This document shows, in pieces, positions 1 to 8,464 of a stretch of 64,000 bases of DNA. Made by a program: the position numbers and the translations under genes. The notes under the pieces were generated by a model that saw only the letters and a list, made by a program, of their open reading frames with translations, was not told the origin of the DNA and did not search any database. Origin of the DNA: Caballeronia hypogeia (GTDB lineage Bacteria; Pseudomonadota; Gammaproteobacteria; Burkholderiales; Burkholderiaceae). The DNA is taken from positions 124,001 through 188,000 of the forward strand of contig NZ_FCOA02000004.1 of assembly GCF_001544875.2 (NCBI RefSeq), written 5' to 3'. Position 1 is the stretch's first letter, and every line of letters starts with the position of its first letter.

Positions 1-237
1 CTGCTCACCGCGAAGGAGTTTGCGCTTCTGTGGCTGTTGATGCGTCACACGGGCGAGATTCTGCCGCGCGCGATCATCGTCTCCGAGGTATGGGACATGA
101 ACTTCGACAGCGACACGAACGTCGTGGACTCGGCGATCCGTCGCCTGCGCTCGAAGATCGATGACGCGTACGACCCCAAGCTGATCCATACCGCGCGCGG
201 GATGGGCTACGTGCTGGAAGCGAGGCAGCCTCGATGA
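1..237 (+). CDS. OmpR-family response regulator, C-terminal part
   Basis: This is the 3' end of a gene that begins before the window; 78 residues are visible. They form the winged-helix DNA-binding domain of the OmpR/PhoB class: the [15 protein letters not shown] opening helix, the recognition-helix region [15 protein letters not shown] and the C-terminal wing [12 protein letters not shown]. The receiver domain lies outside the window. The wording of the domain is closest to the heavy-metal/IrlR-CusR-CopR branch, which normally pairs with a membrane sensor kinase. No kinase follows; the next gene is convergent and a hairpin separates them. The partner kinase is therefore either upstream or elsewhere. 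The domain call is secure, the target genes are unknown. Confidence 0.9.
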   Translation: MLTAKEFALLWLLMRHTGEILPRAIIVSEVWDMNFDSDTNVVDSAIRRLRSKIDDAYDPKLIHTARGMGYVLEARQPR

Positions 238-244
238 TCCCGGA

Positions 245-278
245 GCGCACATCCCGCATGACGAGCGGGGATGTGCGC
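245..278. terminator. Hairpin between convergent genes
   Basis: GCGCACATCCC at 245-255 pairs with GGGATGTGCGC at 268-278, and the inner GC/GC can extend the stem with a one-base bulge. It sits between the response-regulator stop and the stop of the convergent DUF4148 gene, so it probably serves both. There is no strong T tract. Confidence 0.55.
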
Positions 279-291
279 GAAGGTCACGGCA

Positions 292-555
292 TCAACGACT
301 GTCGTGCTTGTCGACCGCCGGCCTGGCTTCGCCGCCATGCGTCGTGACATTATGAATTTCCTTGTTGCGCGCGGTCGCCTGGTCGGTGTTCGGATACTGC
401 TGCTTTGACGACGGGACGACGCCATCGTGACGGGCCTGCGTCAGTTCCTGTTTCACCTGTTCGCGCGTCTTGTCTTGCGCGCCCGCGATGACCGGCGCGA
501 GTGAGAGGTAAGCGGAGGTAGTCAAAAGCAGGGTCGCGATCGTCGACTTTTTCAT
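292..555 (-). CDS. DUF4148 small exported protein
   Basis: An 87-residue protein with a clear Sec signal peptide (MKKSTIATLLLTTSAYLSLAP...AGAQ) followed by the short DUF4148 motif, seen as REQVKQELTQARHDGVVP and a downstream YPNT segment. Such proteins are numerous in Burkholderia and relatives; their function is unknown and they are presumed periplasmic. I chose the ATG at 555 because AAGAGGA lies just upstream and because the signal peptide starts there; an upstream ATG at 600 would add a non-signal extension. The gene converges on the response regulator. Its upstream region carries the palindromes described at 644-673. Confidence 0.85.
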   Translation of the reverse strand: MKKSTIATLLLTTSAYLSLAPVIAGAQDKTREQVKQELTQARHDGVVPSSKQQYPNTDQATARNKEIHNVTTHGGEARPAVDKHDSR

Positions 556-643
556 GTGATTCCTCTTGGTGATTGCCGCCATCGGTCGATGGCCGTGCAT
601 TCAGTATGTGAATCGAACGGTGCGCAAACATGACCCGAACATG

Positions 644-673
644 ACGAAAGCGCGACCTTTCGTTACAACGAAA
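644..673. promoter_or_regulatory. Overlapping palindromes, candidate operator
   Basis: ACGAAAG (644-650) pairs with CTTTCGT (657-663), and TTTCGTT (658-664) pairs with AACGAAA (667-673). The shared middle arm makes two overlapping dyads, with the 16-mer TTTCGTTACAACGAAA at 658-673. The site lies between the divergent DUF4148 and PhoX-like genes, so it could bind a repressor or two-component regulator. The regulator is not identifiable from sequence. Confidence 0.4.
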
Positions 674-858
674 ACCGGACGCCAAGCGCCGCATCCGTGC
701 TTTCAGGTCATAAACGAAACAATTACATCGGCCTGTCAAACGCATTTCACATTCGTTTCCTAAAGTAGCGCGTCAACCGGCAAGCCGGACCGCAACGGTC
801 CGGGGCGAGGCCTTCGCTCGCCGGTACACAACCCACAATCAAGGACTCGAAACCACAC

Positions 859-2823
859 ATGGCGCTGCCACTCGACCTCTCCCGCCGCAAAGCCCTCAAG
901 ATTCTTGCGGCCGCACCGATGCTGCCGCTCGGCGGCATGGCCACCGCTTCGCTGCTGACCGCATGCGGCGGCAGCGACAGCAACGCGGCCTCTCCCGCGT
1001 CCACGGCCGCGTTCAGTTCGGCCGCGTTCGGCGGCATGGCGGCGCCCACGCTCGCCGATCCCAACGCGATGGCCAAGACCTCGGTCGCCTCGACGATGAT
1101 CGCGAAGTTCGCCGACGGCAGCAGCCGCACCTACAAGCTCGCCTATCAGCCGTTCTTCATGACCGGCGACACGGTGCCGAACACGGCGGGCGGCACGATC
1201 GTCGCGGGCGGCTACTTCGATATCGACAATCAGCCGATCATCGACCGGTCGACGGCGGGCAAGGAGCGTCAGTTCTTCTCGGACTGCCCGGACGGCACGT
1301 CGCTGCTCAAGCTCGACAATCCGACGGTCAAGGGCGTGAAGGGCAACGCCGTGTTCGCGGTCGTGCAGTTCGAATACACCACGCGTGACCAGGCTGCCGC
1401 GAGCATGTACGGCCGCCTGCCGTCGCCGATCGCCGTGCTCACGCTCGATCAGGACCCGGCCACCGGCAAGCTCTCGCTCGTCAGCTACGCGAACGTCGAT
1501 ACGTCCGCCGCGCACGGCCTGTGGATCACCTGTGGCGCGAGCCTGTCGCCGTGGAACACGCATTTGTCGAGCGAAGAGTACGAGCCGGACGCGGCGCTCA
1601 TTTCGACCGACGCGCAGTTCAAGGCCTACAGCAAGAACCTCTACGGCGACGAAACCAGGGCGCGCGCGTATCACTACGGCCATATTCCCGAAGTGACCGT
1701 GCATCCGGACGGCACCGGCACGATCAAGAAGCACTATTGCCTCGGCCGCATCTCGCACGAGCTGATCCAGGTGATGCCGGACAAGCGCACCGTGATGATG
1801 GGCGACGATGCGACCAACGGCGGCGTATTCATGTTCGTCGCCGACAAGGAAGCGGATCTTTCGGCGGGCACGCTGTATGTGGCGAAGTGCAAGCAGACCT
1901 CGTCGGCGGGCGCGGGCGCGAGCACGCTCACGTGGCTCAATCTCGGCCACGCGACCAGCGATGAAATCGAGAATCTCGCGAACACGCTGACGATCACCGA
2001 CATCATGGATGTCGTCGTCGACGAGAAGGTCGGCCCGACGCTCGACGCCAGCTACACGCGCATCCATTTCAACGGCAAGTTCAACTGGATTCGCATCAAG
2101 CCGGGCATGGAGAAGGCAGCCGCGTTCCTGGAGACGCACCGCTACGCCGCATTGCGCGGCGCGAGCATGTCGTTCACGAAGCTCGAAGGCACGACGGTCA
2201 ACGCGAAGGACAAGATCGTCTATTCGGCGATGTCGCAGATCGTCAAGTCGATGGTGAAGGGCAACGAGCATTCGACCGACATCGCGGTCGATAAAGCCAT
2301 TACCTCGGGCGCGGTCTATGCGTTCAACCTGAAGGGTGGCCAGCGCGATGTCACGGGCGCCGCGATCAACAGCGAATGGGTGCCGGTCGACATGGCCGCG
2401 CCGGATGCGCTGGTCGGCGAAGACATCGCGTCCGACTCGCTCGGCAATCTGTCGAACCCGGAACGCATCGCGAATCCGGACAACCTGAAGTTCTCGGAGA
2501 AGCTGCGCACGCTGTTCATCGGCGAGGACAGCGGCGGCCACGTCAACAACTTCCTGTGGGCCTACAACGTCGACACGAAGACGCTCACGCGCATTCTCTC
2601 GGCGCCGGCCGGCGCGGAATCGACGGGCCTGCACGCGGTCGACGAGATCAACGGCTGGACCTACATCATGAGCAACTTCCAGCACGCGGGTGACTGGGAG
2701 ACCGCGCTGCATGCGAAGGTGCAGCCGACGCTCGATCCGCTGATCCGCGCGAACTACAAGGATCGCTTCGGCGCGGCGGTGGGTTATCTGACCGCCGATC
2801 CGACCTCGATCAAGCTCGGCTGA
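859..2823 (+). CDS. PhoX-family (DUF839) phosphatase-like protein
   Basis: A 654-residue exported protein of the PhoX/DUF839 family, whose studied members are calcium- and iron-dependent alkaline phosphatases that release phosphate from esters outside the cytoplasm. The N terminus has SRRKALK, a fair match to the twin-arginine motif, a hydrophobic stretch, and a lipobox-like LLTACGG near residue 35, so it may be a Tat-exported lipoprotein. Family-typical blocks are visible, for example GLWITCGASLSPWNTHLSSEEY and the C-terminal beta-propeller repeats (FIGEDSGGHVNNFLWAYN). No close operon partner: the next gene is convergent behind a strong terminator. Family assignment is good; phosphatase activity is inferred. 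No Pho box was recognised upstream. Confidence 0.85.
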   Translation: MALPLDLSRRKALKILAAAPMLPLGGMATASLLTACGGSDSNAASPASTAAFSSAAFGGMAAPTLADPNAMAKTSVASTMIAKFADGSSRTYKLAYQPFFMTGDTVPNTAGGTIVAGGYFDIDNQPIIDRSTAGKERQFFSDCPDGTSLLKLDNPTVKGVKGNAVFAVVQFEYTTRDQAAASMYGRLPSPIAVLTLDQDPATGKLSLVSYANVDTSAAHGLWITCGASLSPWNTHLSSEEYEPDAALISTDAQFKAYSKNLYGDETRARAYHYGHIPEVTVHPDGTGTIKKHYCLGRISHELIQVMPDKRTVMMGDDATNGGVFMFVADKEADLSAGTLYVAKCKQTSSAGAGASTLTWLNLGHATSDEIENLANTLTITDIMDVVVDEKVGPTLDASYTRIHFNGKFNWIRIKPGMEKAAAFLETHRYAALRGASMSFTKLEGTTVNAKDKIVYSAMSQIVKSMVKGNEHSTDIAVDKAITSGAVYAFNLKGGQRDVTGAAINSEWVPVDMAAPDALVGEDIASDSLGNLSNPERIANPDNLKFSEKLRTLFIGEDSGGHVNNFLWAYNVDTKTLTRILSAPAGAESTGLHAVDEINGWTYIMSNFQHAGDWETALHAKVQPTLDPLIRANYKDRFGAAVGYLTADPTSIKLG

Positions 2824-2841
2824 TGTCGTGATGCAATGAAG

Positions 2842-2878
2842 AACGGAGCGAAGCCGCGTGCTTCGCGCCGTTTTTTTT
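2842..2878 (+). terminator. Rho-independent terminator of the PhoX-like gene
   Basis: AACGG and GCGAAGC (2842-2854) pair with GCTTCGC and CCGTT (2860-2872) around a CGCGT loop, followed by a run of eight T. A textbook terminator lying between two convergent genes. Confidence 0.93.
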
Positions 2879-2881
2879 CGC

Positions 2882-4363
2882 CTAGTGCGAAGGCTCGAAA
2901 TGCGTCGCGGACGACTTGTCGTGCGTGGCGTACTTTTCGATCATCGTCGCGCTGGCGCGATTCAGGCCGCTCACATCGACAGCGATGCCGTTGCGGCGGA
3001 ACTTGTGGACGATGCGATCCAGCGCCTCGATCGCCGTGATGTCCCAGAAGTGCGCGTGCGACAGATCGAGCCGCACCGAGCGCACCTTTTCCTTGAAATC
3101 GAACTCGGCGACGAGTGCTTCCGACGAAGCGAAGAACACCTGTCCGCGCACCGTATAGCGGCGCTCGCTCGCGGTTTCGTCCAGCGTGGATTCGACCGCC
3201 AGCACGCGGCGCACCTTCGAGGTGAAGAACAGCGCGGACAGCAGCACGCCGACGCCGACGCCCATCGCGAGATTGCCCGTCGCCACGACGACGACGACAG
3301 TGGCGAGCATCACCGCCGACGAGCTCTTCGGATGCGTGCGCAGATTGGCGATCGACTTCCAGCTGAACGTGCTGATCGACACGAAGATCATCACGGCGAC
3401 GAGCGCGGCCATCGGAATCTGCTTGACCCACGGGCCGAGGAACACGACGAGCACGAGCAGGAACGCGCCCGCGACGAATGTGGACAGACGCCCGCGCCCG
3501 CCCGACTTCATGTTGATGACGGTCTGGCCGATCATCGCGCAACCCGGCATGCCGCCGAGAAAACCCGCGACGATATTGGCGCAGCCCTGACCGCGGCATT
3601 CGCGATTCTTGTCGGAGGGCGTGTCGGTGAAGTCATCGACGATGGCGGCCGTCATCAGCGACTCCAGCAGGCCGACGATCGCAATGGCAATCGAGTACGG
3701 GAAGATCACGCGCAACGTGTCGAGCGAGAACGGCACGGCGGGCAGCGCGAAGGCCGGCAGGCGATCCGGGAACGCGCCCATGTCGCCGACGGTGCGCAAC
3801 TCCAGATGCAGCGCCATCGCAATGGCCGTCATCACGATGATGCAGACGAGCGGCGAGGGCACCGCTTTGGTCACGCGCGGCAGCAGATAGATGATCGCGA
3901 GGCCGCCCGCGACCATTGCGTACACGTACCAGGGCTGCGCGTTCAGTTGCGGCAGTTGCGCGAGAAAAATGAGAATGGCGAGCGCATTGACGAAACCCGT
4001 GATGACCGAGCGCGACACGAAGCGCATCAGCGCGCCGAGCCTCGCTACGCCCATGAGAATCTGCAGAGCGCCCGCGAGAATGCCGGCCGCGAGCACGTAC
4101 TCGACGCCGTGCGCCTTCACGAGCGACGACAGCAGCAGCGCGACCGCGCCCGTCGCCGCCGAGATCATGCCGGGGCGACCGCCCGCGATCGCGGAAACCA
4201 CGGCGATGCTGAACGCCGCATACAAGCCGACTTTCGGGTCGACGCCCGCGATGATGGAGAAGGCCAGCGCCTCGGGAATGAGCGCGAGCGCGACGACGAT
4301 GCCGCCGAGCACATCGGCGCGCACGTTGGAGAACCACTCCTCGCGCAGTGTGTGTGTCTTCAT
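2882..4363 (-). CDS. SulP/SLC26 anion transporter with STAS domain
   Basis: A 493-residue inner-membrane protein. Residues about 10-380 hold the SulP transport core with the usual start [31 protein letters not shown] and many hydrophobic segments. Residues about 390-480 form a STAS domain ([25 protein letters not shown]). SulP proteins carry sulfate, bicarbonate or other anions; the substrate cannot be read here. Two further SulP genes occur in the window. The sequence [35 protein letters not shown] matches the conserved loop of this branch. No strong ribosome-binding site is visible before the ATG at 4363, so the start is less certain. Confidence 0.92.
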   Translation of the reverse strand: MKTHTLREEWFSNVRADVLGGIVVALALIPEALAFSIIAGVDPKVGLYAAFSIAVVSAIAGGRPGMISAATGAVALLLSSLVKAHGVEYVLAAGILAGALQILMGVARLGALMRFVSRSVITGFVNALAILIFLAQLPQLNAQPWYVYAMVAGGLAIIYLLPRVTKAVPSPLVCIIVMTAIAMALHLELRTVGDMGAFPDRLPAFALPAVPFSLDTLRVIFPYSIAIAIVGLLESLMTAAIVDDFTDTPSDKNRECRGQGCANIVAGFLGGMPGCAMIGQTVINMKSGGRGRLSTFVAGAFLLVLVVFLGPWVKQIPMAALVAVMIFVSISTFSWKSIANLRTHPKSSSAVMLATVVVVVATGNLAMGVGVGVLLSALFFTSKVRRVLAVESTLDETASERRYTVRGQVFFASSEALVAEFDFKEKVRSVRLDLSHAHFWDITAIEALDRIVHKFRRNGIAVDVSGLNRASATMIEKYATHDKSSATHFEPSH

Positions 4364-4696
4364 GGTTTGGTCGTTTGGTGAAACGGTTGCAGGAGAGACC
4401 GGCAGCGCGGATAACGCTCAAGCGCGCCATGCATGGGCAAGGCGGCCACGAAACGATGTGCGTGAAATGAGAAGCGGCGAGTCGCGATGCATCGCGTGAA
4501 GAAGATGCGGGCGACGCGCGCCATAGGTCCGCGAACCCCTGTCGGTCGAATGGTCGTGACGAAGGAGTTTCGCGGAGCGCTACATAGGTGTCTTTGCGTG
4601 AGCCTGAAATGGAAACGCCGCGTACGAGTGACGCGGCGTCGGCATTTTACCCGATTGAAAGCGCGCCGGCGCGCGCCTTGCAGAGTGACGAAACGA
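4364..4696. other. Gene-poor spacer with hairpins
   Basis: No convincing gene. Besides the terminator at 4615-4639 it holds the perfect 14-bp palindrome GCGCGCCGGCGCGC at 4661-4674. The rest should contain the promoter of the SulP gene. Confidence 0.5.
4615..4639 (-). terminator. Probable terminator of the 67-aa gene
   Basis: ACGCCGCGT (4615-4623) and ACGCGGCGT (4631-4639) form a 9-bp stem with a 7-base loop. Read on the minus strand the stem is followed by TTTCCATTTC, a weak T-rich tail, and lies 58 bases after the stop of the small minus-strand gene. Confidence 0.6.
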
Positions 4697-4900
4697 TCAG
4701 CAGCGCCGTTCGCAGTCGATATATTCGAAGCCCGCCGCGATGGCGAAGCGGATCGCCTCTTCCACATTGGCGAATTCGCCCGGCAGCCTCACGGAACGCT
4801 CCATGCCGTTCAGATCCTGGATGCGCGCCGTCGCGGCGAACACATTGCCGTGCCGGACCGCCGCCGGCGTGACCATCATGTCCCTGTAACTGAAGACCAT
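4697..4900 (-). CDS. Small conserved protein, paralogue of 24053-24280
   Basis: A 67-residue protein of unknown function. The ATG at 4900 is preferred over the ATG at 5020 because GAGAGA precedes it at the right distance. It contains SYRDMMVTP near the start and EEAIRFAIAAG near the end, predicting a short beta-rich N terminus and an amphipathic helix. It aligns without gaps to the 75-residue product at 24053-24280, with about 22 identities over 60 residues (SYR, TP, AA, I.D..G..R, F....EA..FA..AG....D). No signal peptide or membrane segment, so it is probably cytoplasmic. A cysteine pair is present at the C terminus. Confidence 0.7.
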   Translation of the reverse strand: MVFSYRDMMVTPAAVRHGNVFAATARIQDLNGMERSVRLPGEFANVEEAIRFAIAAGFEYIDCERRC

Positions 4901-5031
4901 TTTTCTCTCTGTCGGAATTCGGATTCGTTTCTCGACGCGGGGCGAACGCTTGTCCCGCGCTTGTTTGATGTTATCGGCAAGCGCAAACGATTCTTTACGG
5001 AGATCGCTTAAGAACGGCATTCATCCGAAGA

Positions 5032-6972
5032 TTAATCCCGTGCCGGAAAGGGTCCGAACGCCTTGCTGCAATCGACGGGCGCCGCGTTCGCCTGGTTCGC
5101 CGCGCGCGTCACGCTCACACCCGTTGCGCTAGCGAAAGGCAGCGACGTGCCGGCCTCGCCGATGGAAACGAGCGCATCCGCGACCGTGAAGTTCGAAGGC
5201 GCGACATCGGCGACGACATTGTTCAGCGCGATCGTCAACGGATTGACGACCGCCGGGTCCGGCCAGCCGGGCGCGCCCGCCGACCAGCCCGAACCGCGCA
5301 GAACCGGGCTCGCGGAATTGAAGCCCTGGAACGTATAGCTCGACGCATTGACGACGCGCACGCCATCGAGCGAAATGTTGCGGAAGTTCGGGTAGAGGCC
5401 GTTGTTCTTCGTCGGGCTGTAGTACGGCGAGAAGATCAGCGCCTGCGGCTTGCCGTCCGGCGACGAATCCGGCATGCGGATGCAGACGTTCGCATAGCGG
5501 ATGTTCGCGACGAGACCGCTGCGGCTCCAGTCCGACTTGATGCGCAGGCCGTTGTCGGCGCCGTCGATCACGAGATCGTAGACGTAGACGTTGCTCACGC
5601 CCGGCAGGACGCCATCGACCGGTGTGACGTCCGGATTCGCCGCGCCATTGGCAGTGCCCGCCGTCTCGCTGCCGATCGACATGCCATGCCCCGAGTAGAA
5701 GCGGCTATGCGCGACCGTGATGTTGTAAGTGCGCCCGTTGACCGTGCCGGTGCCGCCCTTGATCGCGATGTTGTCGTCGCCGGTGCGGATATGCGTGTAC
5801 GCGATCAGCATGTTGCTGGCGTCGCCCGTCAGCTTGCCCGGATTCCCCGGATTGCTCGTGATCGGGCCGGAGCTCGCCGGGTCGATGCCGTCGGTGTTTT
5901 TCGCCGTGTCGGGGCTGTAGGGCATGCCGAGATAGTTCTTCATCGACTCGTAGACTGCGGTCGGCGTATGGATCTTCACGCTCCAGGCCGTGAAGCCGTC
6001 GATGCCGCTCGGCACGACGTGAAACTTCGGCGCGTTCTGCAGCGTCACGCGATACAGCGTGAAATTGCGGCCGTTGCTGATCTGGATGAGTCGCGGGTTG
6101 TTTTGCGCCTGATTCAGCACCTTGTTCGCCATCCAGCCGATGTCCCACCAGCTCATCGCGCCGCTGCCGTCCGGGCGCATCATCAGCTTCGGGTCGTTCG
6201 GCACGCTGCTCACGAGCGGGCTGCCGCCGCGTCCGTCGATGACGCCGTCGCCGACCACCGCGCCGTTCGCGATCTTGCTCGCGTTGATGAGCGCGAGACA
6301 GCCGTTGTCGCTCGCGGTGATGATGCCGCAGCTCGGCGTGCCCTTGACCTTGTCGTACTGGCGCGGATCGCGCGAGGCGAACAGCGTGACGCCGCGATCG
6401 ATCCAGAGCGTGACGCCGCTCGACAGATTCAGCGCGCCGGCGATGAACGCGTTCGCGCCGTTCGGACCAGGCACGAGGCGCACGGCCTTGTTGGTTGCGA
6501 GACCGATGCTCGAAGCGTTCTTGCAGGCGTCGAGCGCCGCTTGAATCCGCGCGCTGTCGGGAGCCGTGGCGGTGGCGTCGGCGCTATCGGGCAGCAGGCC
6601 GTTGGCTTGTGCGGCGAAGGAAGCCGGCAGCGTCGCGCAGACTTGCGAGGCGGCGGGCAGTGCGGGTTCGGGCGGAAGGTCAGGGTCGAATGTTGTCGTG
6701 CCTACGGAGAAGCCCGCGGGAGGCGGGACATCGGGCGCGCTGGCGGGAACCGGTTCGCTCGCAGGAGTGACTGCGCTTGCGGGGCTGACTCCGCTTGCGG
6801 GATTGACTTCGCTCGCGGGCCGCGGCGGATCGCCCTGGTTGTTGACGTTATCGTTCGCCGCAGCCGACGATTGCGCTGGCGTGGACGATGAATCGGAGCC
6901 GCCGCAGGCAGCGAGCGCCAGCGAAAGGGAAATGGCGGCGAACCATGCCGCGCCGAATGGGATGCGTCTCAT
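5032..6972 (-). CDS. Secreted GH28 polygalacturonase-like lipoprotein
   Basis: A 646-residue protein that should hydrolyse alpha-1,4-galacturonan (pectic acid). The signal peptide ends in the lipobox LAACGG. Residues about 45-80 are a low-complexity Pro-Ala-Ser linker (PASEVNPASGVSPASAVTPAS). The catalytic right-handed beta-helix carries the GH28 signatures in order: NTDGID, GDDNIAIK (the two catalytic aspartates), GHGMSIGSE and RIKSD. Exo- or endo-mode cannot be told. It faces a porin gene across a 187-bp spacer and lies 10 kb from galactarate-degradation genes, which fits a pectin-to-galacturonate route. Anchoring in the outer membrane is inferred from the lipobox. Confidence 0.92.
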   Translation of the reverse strand: MRRIPFGAAWFAAISLSLALAACGGSDSSSTPAQSSAAANDNVNNQGDPPRPASEVNPASGVSPASAVTPASEPVPASAPDVPPPAGFSVGTTTFDPDLPPEPALPAASQVCATLPASFAAQANGLLPDSADATATAPDSARIQAALDACKNASSIGLATNKAVRLVPGPNGANAFIAGALNLSSGVTLWIDRGVTLFASRDPRQYDKVKGTPSCGIITASDNGCLALINASKIANGAVVGDGVIDGRGGSPLVSSVPNDPKLMMRPDGSGAMSWWDIGWMANKVLNQAQNNPRLIQISNGRNFTLYRVTLQNAPKFHVVPSGIDGFTAWSVKIHTPTAVYESMKNYLGMPYSPDTAKNTDGIDPASSGPITSNPGNPGKLTGDASNMLIAYTHIRTGDDNIAIKGGTGTVNGRTYNITVAHSRFYSGHGMSIGSETAGTANGAANPDVTPVDGVLPGVSNVYVYDLVIDGADNGLRIKSDWSRSGLVANIRYANVCIRMPDSSPDGKPQALIFSPYYSPTKNNGLYPNFRNISLDGVRVVNASSYTFQGFNSASPVLRGSGWSAGAPGWPDPAVVNPLTIALNNVVADVAPSNFTVADALVSIGEAGTSLPFASATGVSVTRAANQANAAPVDCSKAFGPFPARD

Positions 6973-7159
6973 GTCTGACCGTTAGCCTCGGTGATTGATC
7001 TCGGACGTGAATATTAGTCATCCGTATGAATCGGGCGATACTTGGAGTCGGCCCTTAGGCCAGACGTACGCGATTCGTGCCGACTTATCGGGATGGTGCT
7101 ATGTTCGCCGGAATCGTTTTGTTCCAGCCGGGCGGCGCCAACCAGGAGGCAAGACGGCC

Positions 7160-8269
7160 ATGAAAGTCAGTGTGCGGAAAGCGGCAATGCTTCTCGTGCT
7201 CTTTACATCGGGCGCAGCGGCACAAACCAGCGTCACGATGTACGGGCGACTCGACGGCGGCATCGAATATCTCAATCACATCGCGAACGGCGCTGGCGGG
7301 AGCGCTACGCGGTGGAGCGCCGAGGGCGGCGACTGGGGCACGAGCATGTGGGGGCTCAAGGGCAACGAAGACCTGGGAGGCGGGCTCATGGCCGTCTTCG
7401 ACCTCGAAACCGCGATCCAGATCATGAACGGCACCACCGGCGGCGGACGTCTGTGGTCGCGTCGCGCCTACGCAGGCTTGAACTCCAGAACGTATGGCCA
7501 GCTGCAGGCGGGCCGCAACCTTTTCATCGACAGCGACGGGGTCTGGGAATTCGATCCTTTCGTGCAGCAGGCGGTGTCGTCGGCGTCTCTCGTGCGGGGG
7601 CGCAACTGGCAGCAGACGAGCAACAACGTCGAATATCACAGCCCGGTGTTTCATGGCTTCGACGTGCAGGGGCAATACGCGTTCGGCAATCAGGCGGGCG
7701 CGTTCAATTCGGGCGCGCCCGGCGAGTTCGGCCGCTCGGAAGGCGTCATGCTGACGTATCACTCGACCCTGTTCGACGTGCGCGGCATCTACGACGAATT
7801 ACGCAGCCAGAACGGCAAGCTGGACAACATCTTCCAGGCGTCCCGCGAGTATTTCGTCGGCGCGAATCTGAAGGTGGACAAGTGGAAGGTGCAGGCGGCC
7901 TACACGCATTACGCCGCGCCGGATTCGCCCGTGGGCGTGTCCGACACGGCCGATCACTACTGGCTCGGAGCGACCTATCAGGCCACGCCGGCCTGGGCCG
8001 TCACCGCCGCGGGCTTTTATATCCACGTGGGCGAGGGCACGGGTGACGCATCGCACGATCCGGCGAGTCACGCCATGCTCTACGCACTCGGAACGACTTA
8101 CAACTTCACCAAGCGAACCTTTCTATACGGCACGGTGGCTTACGTGCGCAACAGCGCGAACGGCACATTCTCGGTTTTCGCGACCCCGCGCGATGCGGAC
8201 CCCGGTACCAGTCCGCTCACGGGCGAATCGCAGACGGGCGCATACATCGGCATGATGCATATCTTCTAG
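7160..8269 (+). CDS. Gram-negative general porin
   Basis: A 369-residue outer-membrane porin of the Burkholderia/Neisseria type (Porin_4). It begins with a signal peptide ending near ASGAAAQ and the hallmark SVTMYGRLDGGIEYL first strand; GLKGNEDLGGGLMAVFDLE and SRRAYAGLNS are the usual second-strand blocks, and it ends in a terminal phenylalanine (MMHIF), as expected for BAM-dependent assembly. The ATG at 7160 is chosen because AGGAGG lies about ten bases upstream; a longer reading frame to 6995 has no such site. It is divergent from the polygalacturonase, so it might admit oligogalacturonides, but that is only positional evidence. Confidence 0.93.
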   Translation: MKVSVRKAAMLLVLFTSGAAAQTSVTMYGRLDGGIEYLNHIANGAGGSATRWSAEGGDWGTSMWGLKGNEDLGGGLMAVFDLETAIQIMNGTTGGGRLWSRRAYAGLNSRTYGQLQAGRNLFIDSDGVWEFDPFVQQAVSSASLVRGRNWQQTSNNVEYHSPVFHGFDVQGQYAFGNQAGAFNSGAPGEFGRSEGVMLTYHSTLFDVRGIYDELRSQNGKLDNIFQASREYFVGANLKVDKWKVQAAYTHYAAPDSPVGVSDTADHYWLGATYQATPAWAVTAAGFYIHVGEGTGDASHDPASHAMLYALGTTYNFTKRTFLYGTVAYVRNSANGTFSVFATPRDADPGTSPLTGESQTGAYIGMMHIF

Positions 8270-8355
8270 CGAGCGCCTGTCATCGTTTCTTCATCCACGG
8301 CTGTGTAAGAAACTATTTACATCTTTATTAAAGACTATTACACTTCGCGTCGGTT

Positions 8356-8374
8356 AATGAGAAGCGATCTCATT
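8356..8374 (+). promoter_or_regulatory. Fur box upstream of the siderophore receptor
   Basis: AATGAGAAGCGATCTCATT is a 19-bp inverted repeat that matches the usual proteobacterial Fur box except in the centre. A further half site TCTCATTA starts at 8381. It lies 91 bases before the TonB-dependent receptor start, just after an AT-rich stretch that could hold the promoter, so iron-dependent repression is likely. Confidence 0.8.
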
Positions 8375-8464
8375 TACTGCTCTCATTAGCCAAGCCTGCC
8401 GCGATCCGGCACGGTTCTGCACGCCCCTAGCCATCGGGGTCCGTTCACCACTCGATCTCCTGAC

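Noticed and set aside
760..2712. Long minus-strand frame of 650 codons opposite the PhoX-like gene
   Set aside because: Arg/Val/Asp-rich composition without domains; it is the codon-position shadow of the high-GC plus-strand gene.
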